A stretch of 64,000 bases of DNA, from the NCBI GenBank assembly GCA_016713675.1, contig JADJOS010000005.1:1-64000 (forward strand), given 5' to 3'. Position 1 is the stretch's first letter; each line of letters starts with the position of its first letter. The position numbers and the translations under genes were made by a program. Source of the DNA: Acidobacteriota bacterium. Lineage in GTDB: Bacteria > Acidobacteriota > Blastocatellia > Pyrinomonadales > Pyrinomonadaceae. The notes under the pieces were generated by a model. It was not told the DNA's origin. It saw only the letters and a list, made by a program, of their open reading frames with translations, and did no database searches. This document shows positions 1 to 8,521 of the stretch, in pieces.

Positions 1-1
1 T

Positions 2-124
2 CAGCTTGCGAGAGATTCTGCCGACAGGTTCGGGGCCACGAGCGACGAAGCATTTGATCGAAGGGAGTTCATCGATGCAGTCGCGGCACAAGCTATCCCG
101 GAATGGTTCCGACGCGCGGGATGA
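2..124 (+). CDS. C-terminal tail of an unrecognised gene (partial)
   Basis: An open frame enters from the left edge and stops at 122-124, giving about 40 residues that end in AIPEWFRRAG. The composition looks coding. I do not recognise the family and there is too little to assign a role. The start lies outside the window. It precedes the frameshift-rich module and may belong to it. Confidence 0.3.
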   Translation, partial: QLARDSADRFGATSDEAFDRREFIDAVAAQAIPEWFRRAG

Positions 125-183
125 TACGTGACGGTCTCGTGACCAACGTTGAAGCCCAAGGTGATCATTCTCCGGGTCGGAGA

Positions 184-760
184 TGATCGCCGAGCGAAAC
201 CTCGCCAAAATCTCTCTTGAACTCAAAAAAGAGTCGCATCAATTCTGAACAGACGAAGTCGATCTTGAGATCGATTCTGCAAAACGCCGTATTGAAGAAA
301 TCAAGGTCGATGAGGTTACTGCCGAAACACGACGAGAACGAGAGGTGAAGAGCGTATTCGGGAGAGATGAAGAAGATCGAGGCGGCTCAGCGTGAAGCCG
401 AGAGGCCGTATCTCCGATCAAGAAGCTTTGCACAGATAACTGCGAAGATCTTCGACTCCGCTTCTGGAAATGGCAGAACGAAAAGAAGGATGCGGAGTTT
501 GTGTCGGAGTTCATTGGCCAAACGCGCACGTCAGATGTGCGAATGGTATCAGCTGATGGGCGAACTTCACGGGCGATACATCTCTCGAAAAAGGTACTCC
601 GAACAACTACAGACCGCCGCCGCTGGCCGAAAAGCGAAAGCAGCGTTCGCCGGAAGAAATGCGAACGGCCCTGAGCGATCTACTTAGAATGACATCAGTC
701 CATTCAAAGAAACTGCTCGACGAAGACCGACTTAGCGCTCTCGAACTCTAGATCAACGAA
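184..760 (+). pseudogene. Unrecognised charged, coiled-coil-like gene, frameshifted
   Basis: No single frame stays open, but coding-looking pieces in successive frames can be joined. They begin with a Lys/Glu-rich stretch around 255-360 (SAKRRIEEIKVDEV) that looks coiled-coil forming. They continue with an aromatic and charged piece around 450-560 (LRFWKWQNEKKDAEF). The switches look like single-base indels. I do not recognise the family. It lies just upstream of the SSAP-like gene and in the same direction, so it may be part of the same operon. The exact ends are uncertain. Confidence 0.3.
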
Positions 761-775
761 GATGAGGTTTTAAAA

Positions 776-1159
776 ATGGCAAACTTCGACCTGAGCAAAT
801 ACATTCCGGTTCACGCACGCATTGCAAAAGTTCTACGAAATATCCGGACGCCGGATCGTTACAGAGATTATAAGACTTAACGAAGACAGCGGTTTCGTAT
901 GTATAAAAGCCGGAGCGTACCGGAACCGAGATGATGCGGACCTAGTTCCACCGGACACGCCTTCGAGATCCGGGGGCAGGGGAGTATGTAAACACAGCAT
1001 CCTTTATCGAAAGCGGCGAAACAAGTGCTAACGGCGGGGCTTTAGCAAATCTAGGGTTCAAGATCGAACAGCATCCTTCAAGAGGAAGAAATGCAGAAGG
1101 TCGAAAGAATGACCGAAGCGGCTAAACCGACCGGCAACAATGGACAGAAATGGCCATAA
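776..1159 (+). pseudogene. Single-strand-annealing-like phage/plasmid protein, frameshifted
   Basis: The start at 776 opens MANFDLSKYIPVHARIAK. After single-base slips the reading continues as YPDGRIVTEIIRLNEDSGF, then STGHAFEIRG, then ESGETSA and GRALANLGF, and stops at 1157-1159. The ESGETSA-x-GRALANLG pattern and the short length (about 127 residues) resemble small phage and plasmid proteins linked to recombination or single-strand annealing. That family link is from memory and is tentative. The reading frame changes at homopolymer-like spots, such as an extra A near 830. It sits directly upstream of the AAA+ ATPase gene. Confidence 0.4.
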
Positions 1160-1212
1160 CGGGCGTCTTGTCACACAATCCGTTTCTTAAAACACTGTCC
1201 AGTAAACAAACA

Positions 1213-2821
1213 ATGTCTGAATTAGAAACCGGTGCTGACAGTATCCGGAAGTTTCTGCAGGAGCTTGAGATTAGGATCAGAGCCCGATACCCTTATCGCA
1301 ATTAATACCTTCGAAGAAGACCGTGTAAGAGGCGTTGGTCGATCTCGTCTTTCCAGGATAGGCATAAGGAAAAGTCTCTATTTCTGGAGCCGTCAGCGGT
1401 CTTCCAGAAGGTGTCGGATCAAAGAAAGGACTGCTAAGCTCGCCCCAAACGATCGGCGATACGGAAGATCCCGAAAGTCTTCTTGGTTTTATCAGCGAGC
1501 AGAAGACAGGTATTTTCCTGCTGTGTGACTACGCTCCCTATATCTCACCGTATGGGCAGGAAGATCCTTTGCTGGTTCGACGACTTCGTGAGATCGCCTG
1601 GAAGCTGAAATCGACGAAAGCCACCGTTCTCTTTGTAGGACCGAATTTCCCAGAACTCAAAACACTTGAAAAGGAAGTAACGCAGATAGAACTCGACCTT
1701 CCGAGGGAGTCGGAGATCGAAGACTCGATAGAACTTCAGTTTGAGAACCTACGATCTAACGGCCTCGATATTAGCCTTACGAAAGAAACCCAGGACGCGC
1801 TACAGCAATCTCTCCTTGGTCTAACAGCGGTCGAGATCAGCAATGTCGTTGCAAAGGCGGTTATCAGCTGTAACGGGCTAAATCAGGACTCGATCAATGT
1901 CATTCTTGAGGAAAAGAAGAACGTAATCCGCGGCAGCGGCTCGTTGACCTATGTTCATCGAACCGGCAAGCAACTTAGGCGGCTACCAATCGCTTCGAGC
2001 CATCCTCGAACGTGCCGCATATACCTTCTAGTCGAGAGCAAAGGCCCGCACGTCGAACCGTGCAAGGGCATCCTCCTCGTTGGCTTGCCGGGATGCGGAA
2101 GGATCTCTAAACGTGTCGCTTCGAGCATTACAAACCGCATTACTGGACTTGGACTTCGGTTCGATCATGGGTGAGGGCGGGGGTGTCATTGGCTCCTCCC
2201 GCGATGTCGATAAAGCGGGCGTTATCTATCGCCGGAACGATCCAAGGGCATTCTCGGTATCGAGTGAGTTCCGAAAGGCAGTCTCAGGAATGAAGTCGTC
2301 CCAACAAGACGGACGGCGGAGAGACAGCACGAACTTATCTCCTATCTTCTCAACTGGATGCAGGACAACAAGGACGTTCTTGTATTCGCTACCGCCAATG
2401 ACGTACGCGAACTCGAATCCGAACAGTTCAGGATCGGTAGGTTCTCATATATACACTTCGTCGATCTTCCAGAAACCGAGGATCGTAAGGAAATATTCCG
2501 GGTTCACCTGAAGAAAAGAGCACTTGATGCCGAACAGTTTGATCTCGATAAGCTCGTAGATAAAAGCAAAGACTTCTCCGGCGGAAATAGAAGGTGCAGT
2601 GCAAGACGGAGTTCTTGAAGCCTTCATCGACGGCGACCGACAGGCCGAGACTCGAGACATTATTAAAGCCGCCGAGAACATCACGCCTACTGCCCAGATG
2701 ATGAGCGAGAAAATCAGAAGAGATCCGCAAATGGGCACGGAACAATATCAAAGGCGTCGGCTCTCGAATCGAGAATACCGGCCTTACCGGAAACCGCACC
2801 GATCGAATCTATGAACTCTAA
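1213..2821 (+). pseudogene. Ycf46-like AAA+ ATPase, multiply frameshifted
   Basis: The composite protein starts at 1213 (MSELETGADSIRKFLQELE, then RARYPLIAINTFEEDRV). That opening is typical of Ycf46-type ATPases, and the whole would be about 535 residues. The Walker A region near 2,075-2,110 reads GILLVGLPGCG followed by SKRVASS once one lost A is allowed for. The sensor-1 region reads VFATANDVREL near 2,385-2,415, and an arginine-finger-like IGRFSYIHFVDLP follows. It ends TDRIYEL at 2821. At least several single-base insertions or deletions break it, mostly at two- to four-base runs, while residues between the breaks remain well conserved. Its DUF1257, DUF2997 and radical SAM neighbours suggest one operon. 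The biochemical role is unknown. Confidence 0.7.
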
Positions 2822-2835
2822 ATAGGAGAATTTCA

Positions 2836-3234
2836 ATGAGTAAATACATGACATTTGACTCTCAGGCATTCCCGAATCGAGAGTTGCTTCTCGAAGCCTT
2901 AGCCGAATGCGGGTTTGCATCTCCGACTGTGGGAACCGACATTCCTCTCGAAGGATGGGATAAACGCGATCCACAAACGGCCGACATCGTTATCAGACGT
3001 CGTGAAGTACAGGGACGGTCGCTTTTAGGGGATATCGGCTTCCCGGAAAACGTCAAAAGGGCTATGTTGCCGTCATCGACGACATGGATCTTAATTACCC
3101 TAGGGAAAGGACTTTGTGGTCAGGCTCAGAACAGCTATCACGAAGCGGCCGCGAGGAAGATGGCCAAGCAACTCGGCGGCACGCTTATCAAAGAACGGAT
3201 CGGAAAAACTCTCAAAATACGTATCAAATATTGA
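2836..3234 (+). CDS. DUF1257 (Ycf35-like) protein with compensating frameshifts
   Basis: The frame encodes 132 residues, opening MSKYMTFDSQAFPNRELL and closing AARKMAKQLGGTLIKERIG, which is the layout of DUF1257/Ycf35-like proteins. Residues roughly 75-105 are out of frame. The neighbouring frame there gives GYVAVIDDMDLNYPRER, which is the expected family sequence, so two or more indels cancel one another. This is strong evidence that the lesions in this tract are small indels. The function of the family is unknown. It lies 15 bp after the AAA+ gene and precedes the DUF2997 genes, so co-transcription is likely. Confidence 0.65.
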   Translation: MSKYMTFDSQAFPNRELLLEALAECGFASPTVGTDIPLEGWDKRDPQTADIVIRRREVQGRSLLGDIGFPENVKRAMLPSSTTWILITLGKGLCGQAQNSYHEAAARKMAKQLGGTLIKERIGKTLKIRIKY

Positions 3235-3252
3235 GAAGGGAAATGGTGGATT

Positions 3253-3441
3253 ATGCCCGAGGTTGAATTTAAGATCGACACCGAACACGGAACCTGCGAA
3301 ACCGAGATAAAAAGGGTATCAAGCGCCGCTTGTGAGAAGACCGCGAGACAGCTAAAGGAAGTTCTTGGCGATCCTACCGCCGAAACAAGAAGCCAGAGTA
3401 TTTCGTCACCGGCGTGCAAGCTGACCAGCAAACGAAAATGA
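3253..3441 (+). CDS. DUF2997-like small protein 1
   Basis: This encodes about 62 residues beginning MPEVEFKIDTEHGTCETEI, with an ...ACEKTARQLKEVLGD helix. These are typical features of DUF2997 proteins, which are small beta-hairpin plus helix polypeptides. The C-terminal part may be out of frame, because the alternate frame reads KPEYFVTGVQADQQTK. The stop at 3439-3441 overlaps an ATG at 3438 that opens the next gene. DUF2997 and DUF1257 genes are often neighbours in bacteria. The biochemical role is unknown. Confidence 0.55.
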   Translation: MPEVEFKIDTEHGTCETEIKRVSSAACEKTARQLKEVLGDPTAETRSQSISSPACKLTSKRK

Positions 3442-3640
3442 GCAAAGAAATCACCTTCATCCTTGAACCAGACAAAGGGAAACTCACGACCGAAGTATCA
3501 GGGATTTCCACAGACGAACTAACCGATCTAAGAGATGGCCTTCGTACCTTCCAGAATGTGAATTGCGGAAAGCCGCTCCAAGAAGAGGCCGCCCTAAAGC
3601 TGCCCGCGTCAAACGATTCGCCTTCTGACGACAATCAGTC
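3438..3640 (+). CDS. DUF2997-like small protein 2
   Basis: The ATG at 3438 overlaps the preceding stop and opens MSKEITFILEPDKGKLTTEV, followed by GISTDELTDLRDGLRTF. This has the same size and hairpin-helix pattern as the gene before it, so it is probably a diverged DUF2997 paralogue. No stop separates it from the radical SAM reading at about 3641. Either the two are fused or an indel has removed the boundary. The 3' limit given here is approximate. Confidence 0.45.
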
Positions 3641-3738
3641 CATCTGGCTCTACCGGATATATCATAATTCGGTCGTCGATGGGCCTGGTCCGAAGAAGCG
3701 TAGTTCAAGTTTCGGGATGTTCAATTCGTTGTCCTGGA
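3641..3738 (+). pseudogene. NrdG-like radical SAM gene, 5' part, interrupted
   Basis: This reads WLYRIYHNSVVDGPG, then (after removing one extra C near 3690) RRSVVQVSGCSIRCPG, ending at 3738. The pattern is the N-terminus of 4Fe-4S single-cluster radical SAM proteins related to the activase of anaerobic ribonucleotide reductase. Two of the three cluster cysteines are present. The third cysteine and the remainder (CYVPETHTRQNG...) resume at 7601. The gene is therefore split inside its cluster motif by the 3.9 kb element between these points. Confidence 0.7.
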
Positions 3739-3739
3739 T

Positions 3740-3749
3740 TTATCTACGG
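3740..3749 (+). repeat. Left terminal inverted repeat of the element
   Basis: TTATCTACGG lies directly after the host CPG codons. Its partner at 7586-7595, read on the minus strand, is TTATCTACAG, so 9 of 10 bases match. Confidence 0.5.
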
Positions 3750-3814
3750 TCTTGAAGGGCGAAATGATTTACCCCATGAAAGACACCAACAACGAGTAGC
3801 ATACTTCTGATACT

Positions 3815-4740
3815 TCCTTTTGGTTTTGAGCGTTTCGTCGAGGATCTATCAACCGTACGCCCTTACAACACCGTGAGGAGCACACAAGCGGGACCTCATC
3901 CGATGGCTGGCGTTCTGCAATGAGGCCGGCATCGAGCTCTTGCCGCTCGGCCTGCAGATATTATCCAATTCCTTCGTACCGAGCTTGGCGCCCCATGTCG
4001 CGGAGCGACTGTTGGGGCACGAACGCTCGTTCGGCGTCTCGCCTCACTCCGGCAGTGGTACGAGTTTCTTATGTTGGAGCCCGAACAAACGGGCGTTCAA
4101 CGTAACCCTGTTCCGGGCGGCGGAACTCTGCGTACTGCTGCCGGGATCGTCTCGGGCCAACCCGCACTCCTTCGCTACGATCGCACTCACCCGCAGACAC
4201 TCTCGCCGGACGAGATCGATCGGTTCGTCTCCCAGTTGACTGCAACAAAGCATCGAGACCGTGAGATCGTCTGGCTCCTGAAAGACGGAGGCGTAGGATC
4301 GGCGGCCTTTCCTACAAAGATGCCGGATATTCACTGGGCGGGAAGGCGTGTGACAGTTCATACCACCAAGTCACAACTCTCGTATCGTTCCTCTTAGCGA
4401 CGAAGCTCTCCACCGCACTCTCGGAACTACACCAGGCTAGAACGTCCGACCTCTTTGACCCACGAATATGTATTTGTCTCTCTCCCGGGGAGGCGGAACT
4501 TAAGCCAAACAATTCGGTATCGGGCATGGATCCTATTTGCGAAAGAAGCCCGTAAGCGGGCCCGGTGTGCCCTCGCGTTCATGCTCACGCCGTTCGTCAT
4601 ACTTGCGCGACGAACCTGGCAAAAGCCGGGATGCCGATGGACGCTTCAGAGACAGCTCGGTCATCGACCTATAGAGACTGACGCTTATTTATAACGAGGT
4701 CCGAGATACTCGCCTCAACGCAGTATCGGCGAGCAATGGA
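3815..4740 (+). pseudogene. TnpA-like tyrosine recombinase, frameshifted
   Basis: The composite reading gives an N-terminal core-binding domain (YNTVRSY, RDLIRWLAFCNEAGI, RRLASLRQWYEFLMLEP) and then the linker NPVPGG. The catalytic domain follows: DEIDRFVSQLTATKHRDREI, LLKDGGV, MPDIHWAGRRVTVHTTKS. Near 4,570-4,700 come HAHALRHTCATNLAKAG and QLGHRPIETDAYLYNEV, which supply the HxxR, second His and Tyr of the family. The length, about 305 residues, fits Tn554 TnpA. Several single-base indels break it. The family makes strand exchange through the tyrosine and would act on the element ends. Confidence 0.65.
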
Positions 4741-6820
4741 AGTGACTTTGAAAGCCGAGACCACGAATGATGCCGATAAGGACGGTAAGGGAAAGGAAAT
4801 GAGTACCCCGAGCAGTCCCGATAAGCCAGGGATCAACTTTATCGAACGCCGTTTGACCCTTACCAAACAGGAACGCCAAGTCCTTGCCATGCAACGTTGG
4901 GATGTTAAGGAAAAACAACAGATCGCGGAGTTGTTCGATCCATTCGAACAAACCTTCCTACTTTATGACGTTCGTGATCGTCAGGCACGTTATCATCATT
5001 ACGCCTTCGGTAAGGCTCTCCACTTCTGCGCCGAGCTAATGTTGGAGTTCGACTGCACGTATTGGGGGTTCGAGTGGGGACGCCTTCTAGCCTGGAAAAG
5101 CGAGATGCTTGAGCGAGAAAAGGATCGCTCGAAGGTTTGGCACCAGAATCAGAAGATAAGTGGTACCTTGTCACTTCAACGCTTTTCTTTCTTGGGGATC
5201 ATACCTTACAGCGAAGATATCCATAAGGTCTATCACCGCCGTCTAGCTGAGAGATGGCTCGGAAAAGATCGGGCATATAAAATCAGCCAACGCTTCATGG
5301 CCGCCGCTCTTAATGTCGGGTACAAAGATAGGGTGACGGTCCGTAAATGCTCCGGTGACCTGCTTCTCGCCTGATCCAACAACACCCTACTTTACCCAGG
5401 GACGTACCGCTCCGCAGATACAAGAAAACGGTCGCGCGATTCCTTTCCGACTTTCCGAACCGTGCGTGCGGCGGCGACTAGTACAAACCTATCGTGTTGC
5501 ACTCCGTCGCTTTGGCGACTGGCTAGTGAGTACGACCCGTCGATAAAGTCGATCGCGGATCTCCGGCGTACGCATATGGAAGCTTTTAAGCGCGCGGTGA
5601 AAGATATGCGGTGTGGAGACTACACCAACGCCGGACGCGAGTTTCATATGTCCAACTTCGGACAGCCTATGTCGAGTGGCCTCAGGTTCGTATGCTCTCT
5701 TGCGTACGCACCTTTTGCGAACAGATCGACACTCTCGACTATCCGGAACGTCCCCGCCGGAAGCTCTGGATCCGCGGCGACACACCGCGTGTCGATCTAG
5801 AACTACCCCGAGCGATCCCTGACAAGGTTGGCACCGACTTTCTGCGATACAGGAGAATCTGACTTTCCGAACAAGTAAATGCGGCACGCTTTCCGCCTCC
5901 ATTTGAGAGGGTACGGGCTGTCCTTGCGGTGCTCTTCGAATCAGGCTTGCGGGCCGGTGAACTCTGTCGCCTCGATACAGGCTGTTTTGCTCGCGGCAAT
6001 CGACCCGAAAACGGGGGAGCAGACTCATTGGCTCCAGGTTCCCGTTGGCAAACTCCACAATGATCGAATGATACCGGTCCGTCCGCAAGTGGTCACCGCG
6101 ATCGACAACTGGATGAAAGTGCGTGGCCAACAACCTTCTTTTCTCGACAGAAGCGCACTAACAAACCTACCGACTATCTGTTTGCATGGCGTGGGGTGCC
6201 ATTCACCCGGCACATGCTGAAAAAATACATCGAGAAACTATGCGAACTCGCAAAAACAGATCAGCGCTATACGAGCCACCGCTTCCGCCATACGCTCGCC
6301 ACATTGGCGAACGGCGGCGGGAATACGGATCGAGTCGATTAGCCGGATGCTCCGGCCACAAGAACCTGAGAATGACGATGCGCTATGCGGCAGTTATGCC
6401 GCCTTTGCTTCGACAGGAGTTTGAGACAGCTTTTGCACAGATAGACGAGGAACACCGTGCGACAGCGCAGATCAGGAGTCTTTGCTTTCCCCGGAAGCTC
6501 ATCTTGCCGCACAGGTTGAATGGCGGGAATCGCTGTTTGTCGATCTCGGCTTAGGCTGGTGCGGACTTACTGCTTTTCATCCATGCGAAACACGCTTGTC
6601 GTGTCAGAGCTGTCCAAATCTCATCCCCGATAAGCAGAGTCTGCCGCTGCTCGAACGGCAGCGAGCGAATCTCATCGAGTTGCGGGGACTCGCGACCGAA
6701 AAACTTCCCTCGGCGAGAAATGAGGAAGTATATCGAGAGTTGACCACAGCGATCGGTGGCATCGACCGCAACATCGCGTATCTGAACGAAAAACAAGAGC
6801 GGTGGGAAGAAGATGAATAA
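4736..6820 (+). pseudogene. TnpB-like large tyrosine recombinase, frameshifted
   Basis: The first 212 codons from 4736 are intact (MEVTLKAETTNDADKDGKG..., FDPFEQTFLLYDVRDRQARY). They look like the long N-terminal domain of Tn554 TnpB-type recombinases rather than a separate gene. After frame slips the core continues: RRFGDWL, SIKSIADLRRTHMEAFKR, LFESGLRAGELCRLDTG. The catalytic end near 6,205-6,310 reads FTRHMLKKYIEKLC and YTSHRFRHTLATLANGG. The last 110 residues are intact and contain CETRLSCQSCPNL, a C-terminal cysteine motif seen in such recombinases, then a coiled helix ending ERWEEDE. The total, about 690 residues, is somewhat longer than Tn554 TnpB. The expected role is to act with TnpA in site-specific transposition. 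Confidence 0.6.
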
Positions 6821-6829
6821 AGACTGACA

Positions 6830-7510
6830 ATGCTGATCGATACGACAAACGGGGTTATGCTCCTCGAACACTCACATCTGTCTGCCGGAGTGCTGGATAA
6901 AGTTACGGCTGTTGCAGGCGAAGGTAAGGAATCCGGCTGTGCTCGTCCGATCGAAGTCATTCCGGTGCCGATCACACGGGAGAGTCACATATCCGGAGCT
7001 CAAGTGCGAATCGCCGGTTACTATCACAACTCGCTTGTTGAAGGGCCTGGCCGACGGCTCAGTGCTCTTTCAGTTCTGTCCGCTGTCCTGTAAGGGGATG
7101 TTGGGTGCCGCATCTTCACAGCCCCAATGGTGGAGAACTGGTCTCAGTAAAGACTCTCGCTGAAAAGTTGCTTGATCCGTCCTTCGAGCGTGACGGGGTC
7201 AGCATTCTCGGTGGGGAACCCTTTGCACAACCTGAAAGTCTGTTAGCACTAGTAAAAGAGCTTCGCCAAGCCGGTTGTGAGCACATTCTTTGTTACAGCG
7301 GCTATACGTTCGAAACGCTCGTGCAACAAGCGAAAAAGCGGCCGGACATCGGCGAGGTTCTCGCTGATATCGATATGCTGATCGATGGTCCCTACGTCGA
7401 AACAATGACAGACAGTGCAGGAGCATGGACGGGAAGCGGCAATCAAAGAGTGATCGATCTTTGCGAGACTCGTCGAACAGGCCGAATAGTTCTATACCCG
7501 AAAGCCGCGT
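6830..7510 (+). pseudogene. Element-borne NrdG-like radical SAM protein, one or more frameshifts
   Basis: It starts at 6830 (MLIDTTNGVMLLEHSHLS) with about 55 leading residues and then VRIAGYYHNSLVEGPGRR. A slip near 7,060-7,105 moves to the frame reading QFCPLSCKGCWVPHLHSPNGG, the CxxxCxxC cluster motif. It continues GVSILGGEPFAQPESLLALV (the SAM-binding GGEP), then ADIDMLIDGPYVE and GSGNQRVIDL. The order is that of 4Fe-4S single-cluster radical SAM activases. It is the cargo of the Tn554-like element, and it is homologous to the host gene the element has split. It may replace the host function. The substrate is unknown. Confidence 0.6.
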
Positions 7511-7585
7511 TTGGAGGAAGCCCCGCCTGCCCCGGCCTGCTCCCACCCACTGAAAATATCGACAAAAACTCGCTCCTCCCTCCCA

Positions 7586-7595
7586 CTGTAGATAA
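7586..7595 (-). repeat. Right terminal inverted repeat of the element
   Basis: On the minus strand this reads TTATCTACAG, which matches the left end at 3740-3749 in 9 of 10 positions. The host gene resumes 6 bp later at the TGT codon of its third cluster cysteine. Confidence 0.5.
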
Positions 7596-7600
7596 CAGCT

Positions 7601-7990
7601 TGTTACGTCCCGGAAACGCATACCCGCCAGAACGGACGATTAGTTCCGATCTCGTCTATCGTCGAAGAAATCAAACAAAACATTCACGAACACGATGGTG
7701 TAACGATTTTGGGCGGCGAACCTTTCGACCAGCCGGGCCCGGTAGCAGAAATTGTTTACCAGCTGCGGCGTCTTGGGGTTCATATCACCGTCTACTCCGG
7801 TAACACGATTGCGACCTTGCTCAAACAAGGCAATGCCAACATTCACTACATCCTCACCCATATCGATCTTCTTATCGATGGCCCGTTTATTAAGTCGCTC
7901 ACTAACAACGCCGGTGAGTACCGAGGTTCACAAAATCAGCGGCTCATCTTTGACTCACAACCGGACAACATTTCGAGCGTTCAGCCATGA
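7601..7990 (+). pseudogene. NrdG-like radical SAM gene, 3' part
   Basis: The reading CYVPETHTRQNGRLVPISSI begins with the third cluster cysteine. It continues VEEIKQNIHEHDGVTILGGE (the GGEP SAM motif), PVAEIVYQLRRLGVHITVYS, HIDLLIDGPFIKSLTNN and GSQNQRLIFDS, stopping at 7990. Most of it (from about 7,709) is uninterrupted. Joined to 3641-3738 it makes a complete activase-like protein. It differs clearly from the element-borne copy, so the two are paralogues and not a target duplication. Confidence 0.65.
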
Positions 7991-8086
7991 GAACGGTTAT
8001 CGTAGGGTCATGTTCATCTCGGAATCCGTTAGGACATCGATCCACCAGACTAGACAACACAGACAAGAATTTGAGACCATCGAGTC

Positions 8087-8425
8087 GTGAGAATCGTGAC
8101 TTACATCTTTGTAGCGTATTTGCTTGTCCTTTCGGTGCAACCGTGTAAGGACAGCCTATTGCCACGCGACAACCAAGGTCACCCGATTCAGAAGGTCGCC
8201 CACTTAGATCCGCTTTCGCAGGATAGTGATAGCGATTCGAATGATGATTGTTCGCCTTTCTGTGTTTGCTCGTGTTGCGGAAGCAACCCTGCTCAGACGA
8301 TCGTCTACTCGGTGGCTGTGACTGCTCCCCAAAGCCTTGAGCAAGTGAGCTCCGATTTTTCTCACTATAAAGCCCCTTACGAATCCACACGTTCCTTCTC
8401 CATTTGGCAACCGCCAAGAGTTTAA
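8087..8425 (+). CDS. DUF6660-like secreted protein upstream of czc
   Basis: This is a 112-residue protein with a hydrophobic N-terminus (VTYIFVAYLLVLSVQPC) that looks like a signal or lipoprotein peptide. It then has an Asp/Ser cluster (DSDSDSNDD) and a cysteine-rich centre (CSPFCVCSCCGS). This pattern matches DUF6660 proteins found before CzcCBA operons, and metal binding or sensing is plausible but unproven. The start codon is GTG, with a second GTG in frame at 8096. The gene lies about 100 bp before czcC in the same direction. Confidence 0.5.
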   Translation: MRIVTYIFVAYLLVLSVQPCKDSLLPRDNQGHPIQKVAHLDPLSQDSDSDSNDDCSPFCVCSCCGSNPAQTIVYSVAVTAPQSLEQVSSDFSHYKAPYESTRSFSIWQPPRV

Positions 8426-8521
8426 CTAACAACCCATAACTGCGCTTTTTTGATTGGATAGTCGTGCCATTATTTGGCCGTTACTGTCTTGCGTTTTTGT
8501 TAGTTTTTGCTTTTGGAATTT

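Larger units (their letters stand above)
3738..7600 (+). mobile_element. Tn554-like tyrosine-recombinase element inserted in a radical SAM gene
   Basis: The two halves of one radical SAM gene flank this segment: ...GCSIRCPG ends at 3738 and CYVPETH... starts at 7601. Inside are a short tyrosine recombinase (TnpA-like), a long one with a C-terminal cysteine motif (TnpB-like) and a complete NrdG-like radical SAM gene, all on the plus strand. The ends carry a short imperfect inverted repeat: TTATCTACGG at 3740-3749 and the complement of TTATCTACAG at 7586-7595. Tn554-family elements are known to insert site-specifically in genes. Here the target appears to be the cysteine motif of the host homologue of the element's own cargo. 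Junctions are good to a few bases. Confidence 0.65.

Noticed and set aside
7987..8148. Small frame of 53 codons opening MRTVIVGSCSSRN
   Set aside because: It overlaps the DUF6660-like gene out of frame and lies in the indel-rich tract. The composition after the first residues is not protein-like.
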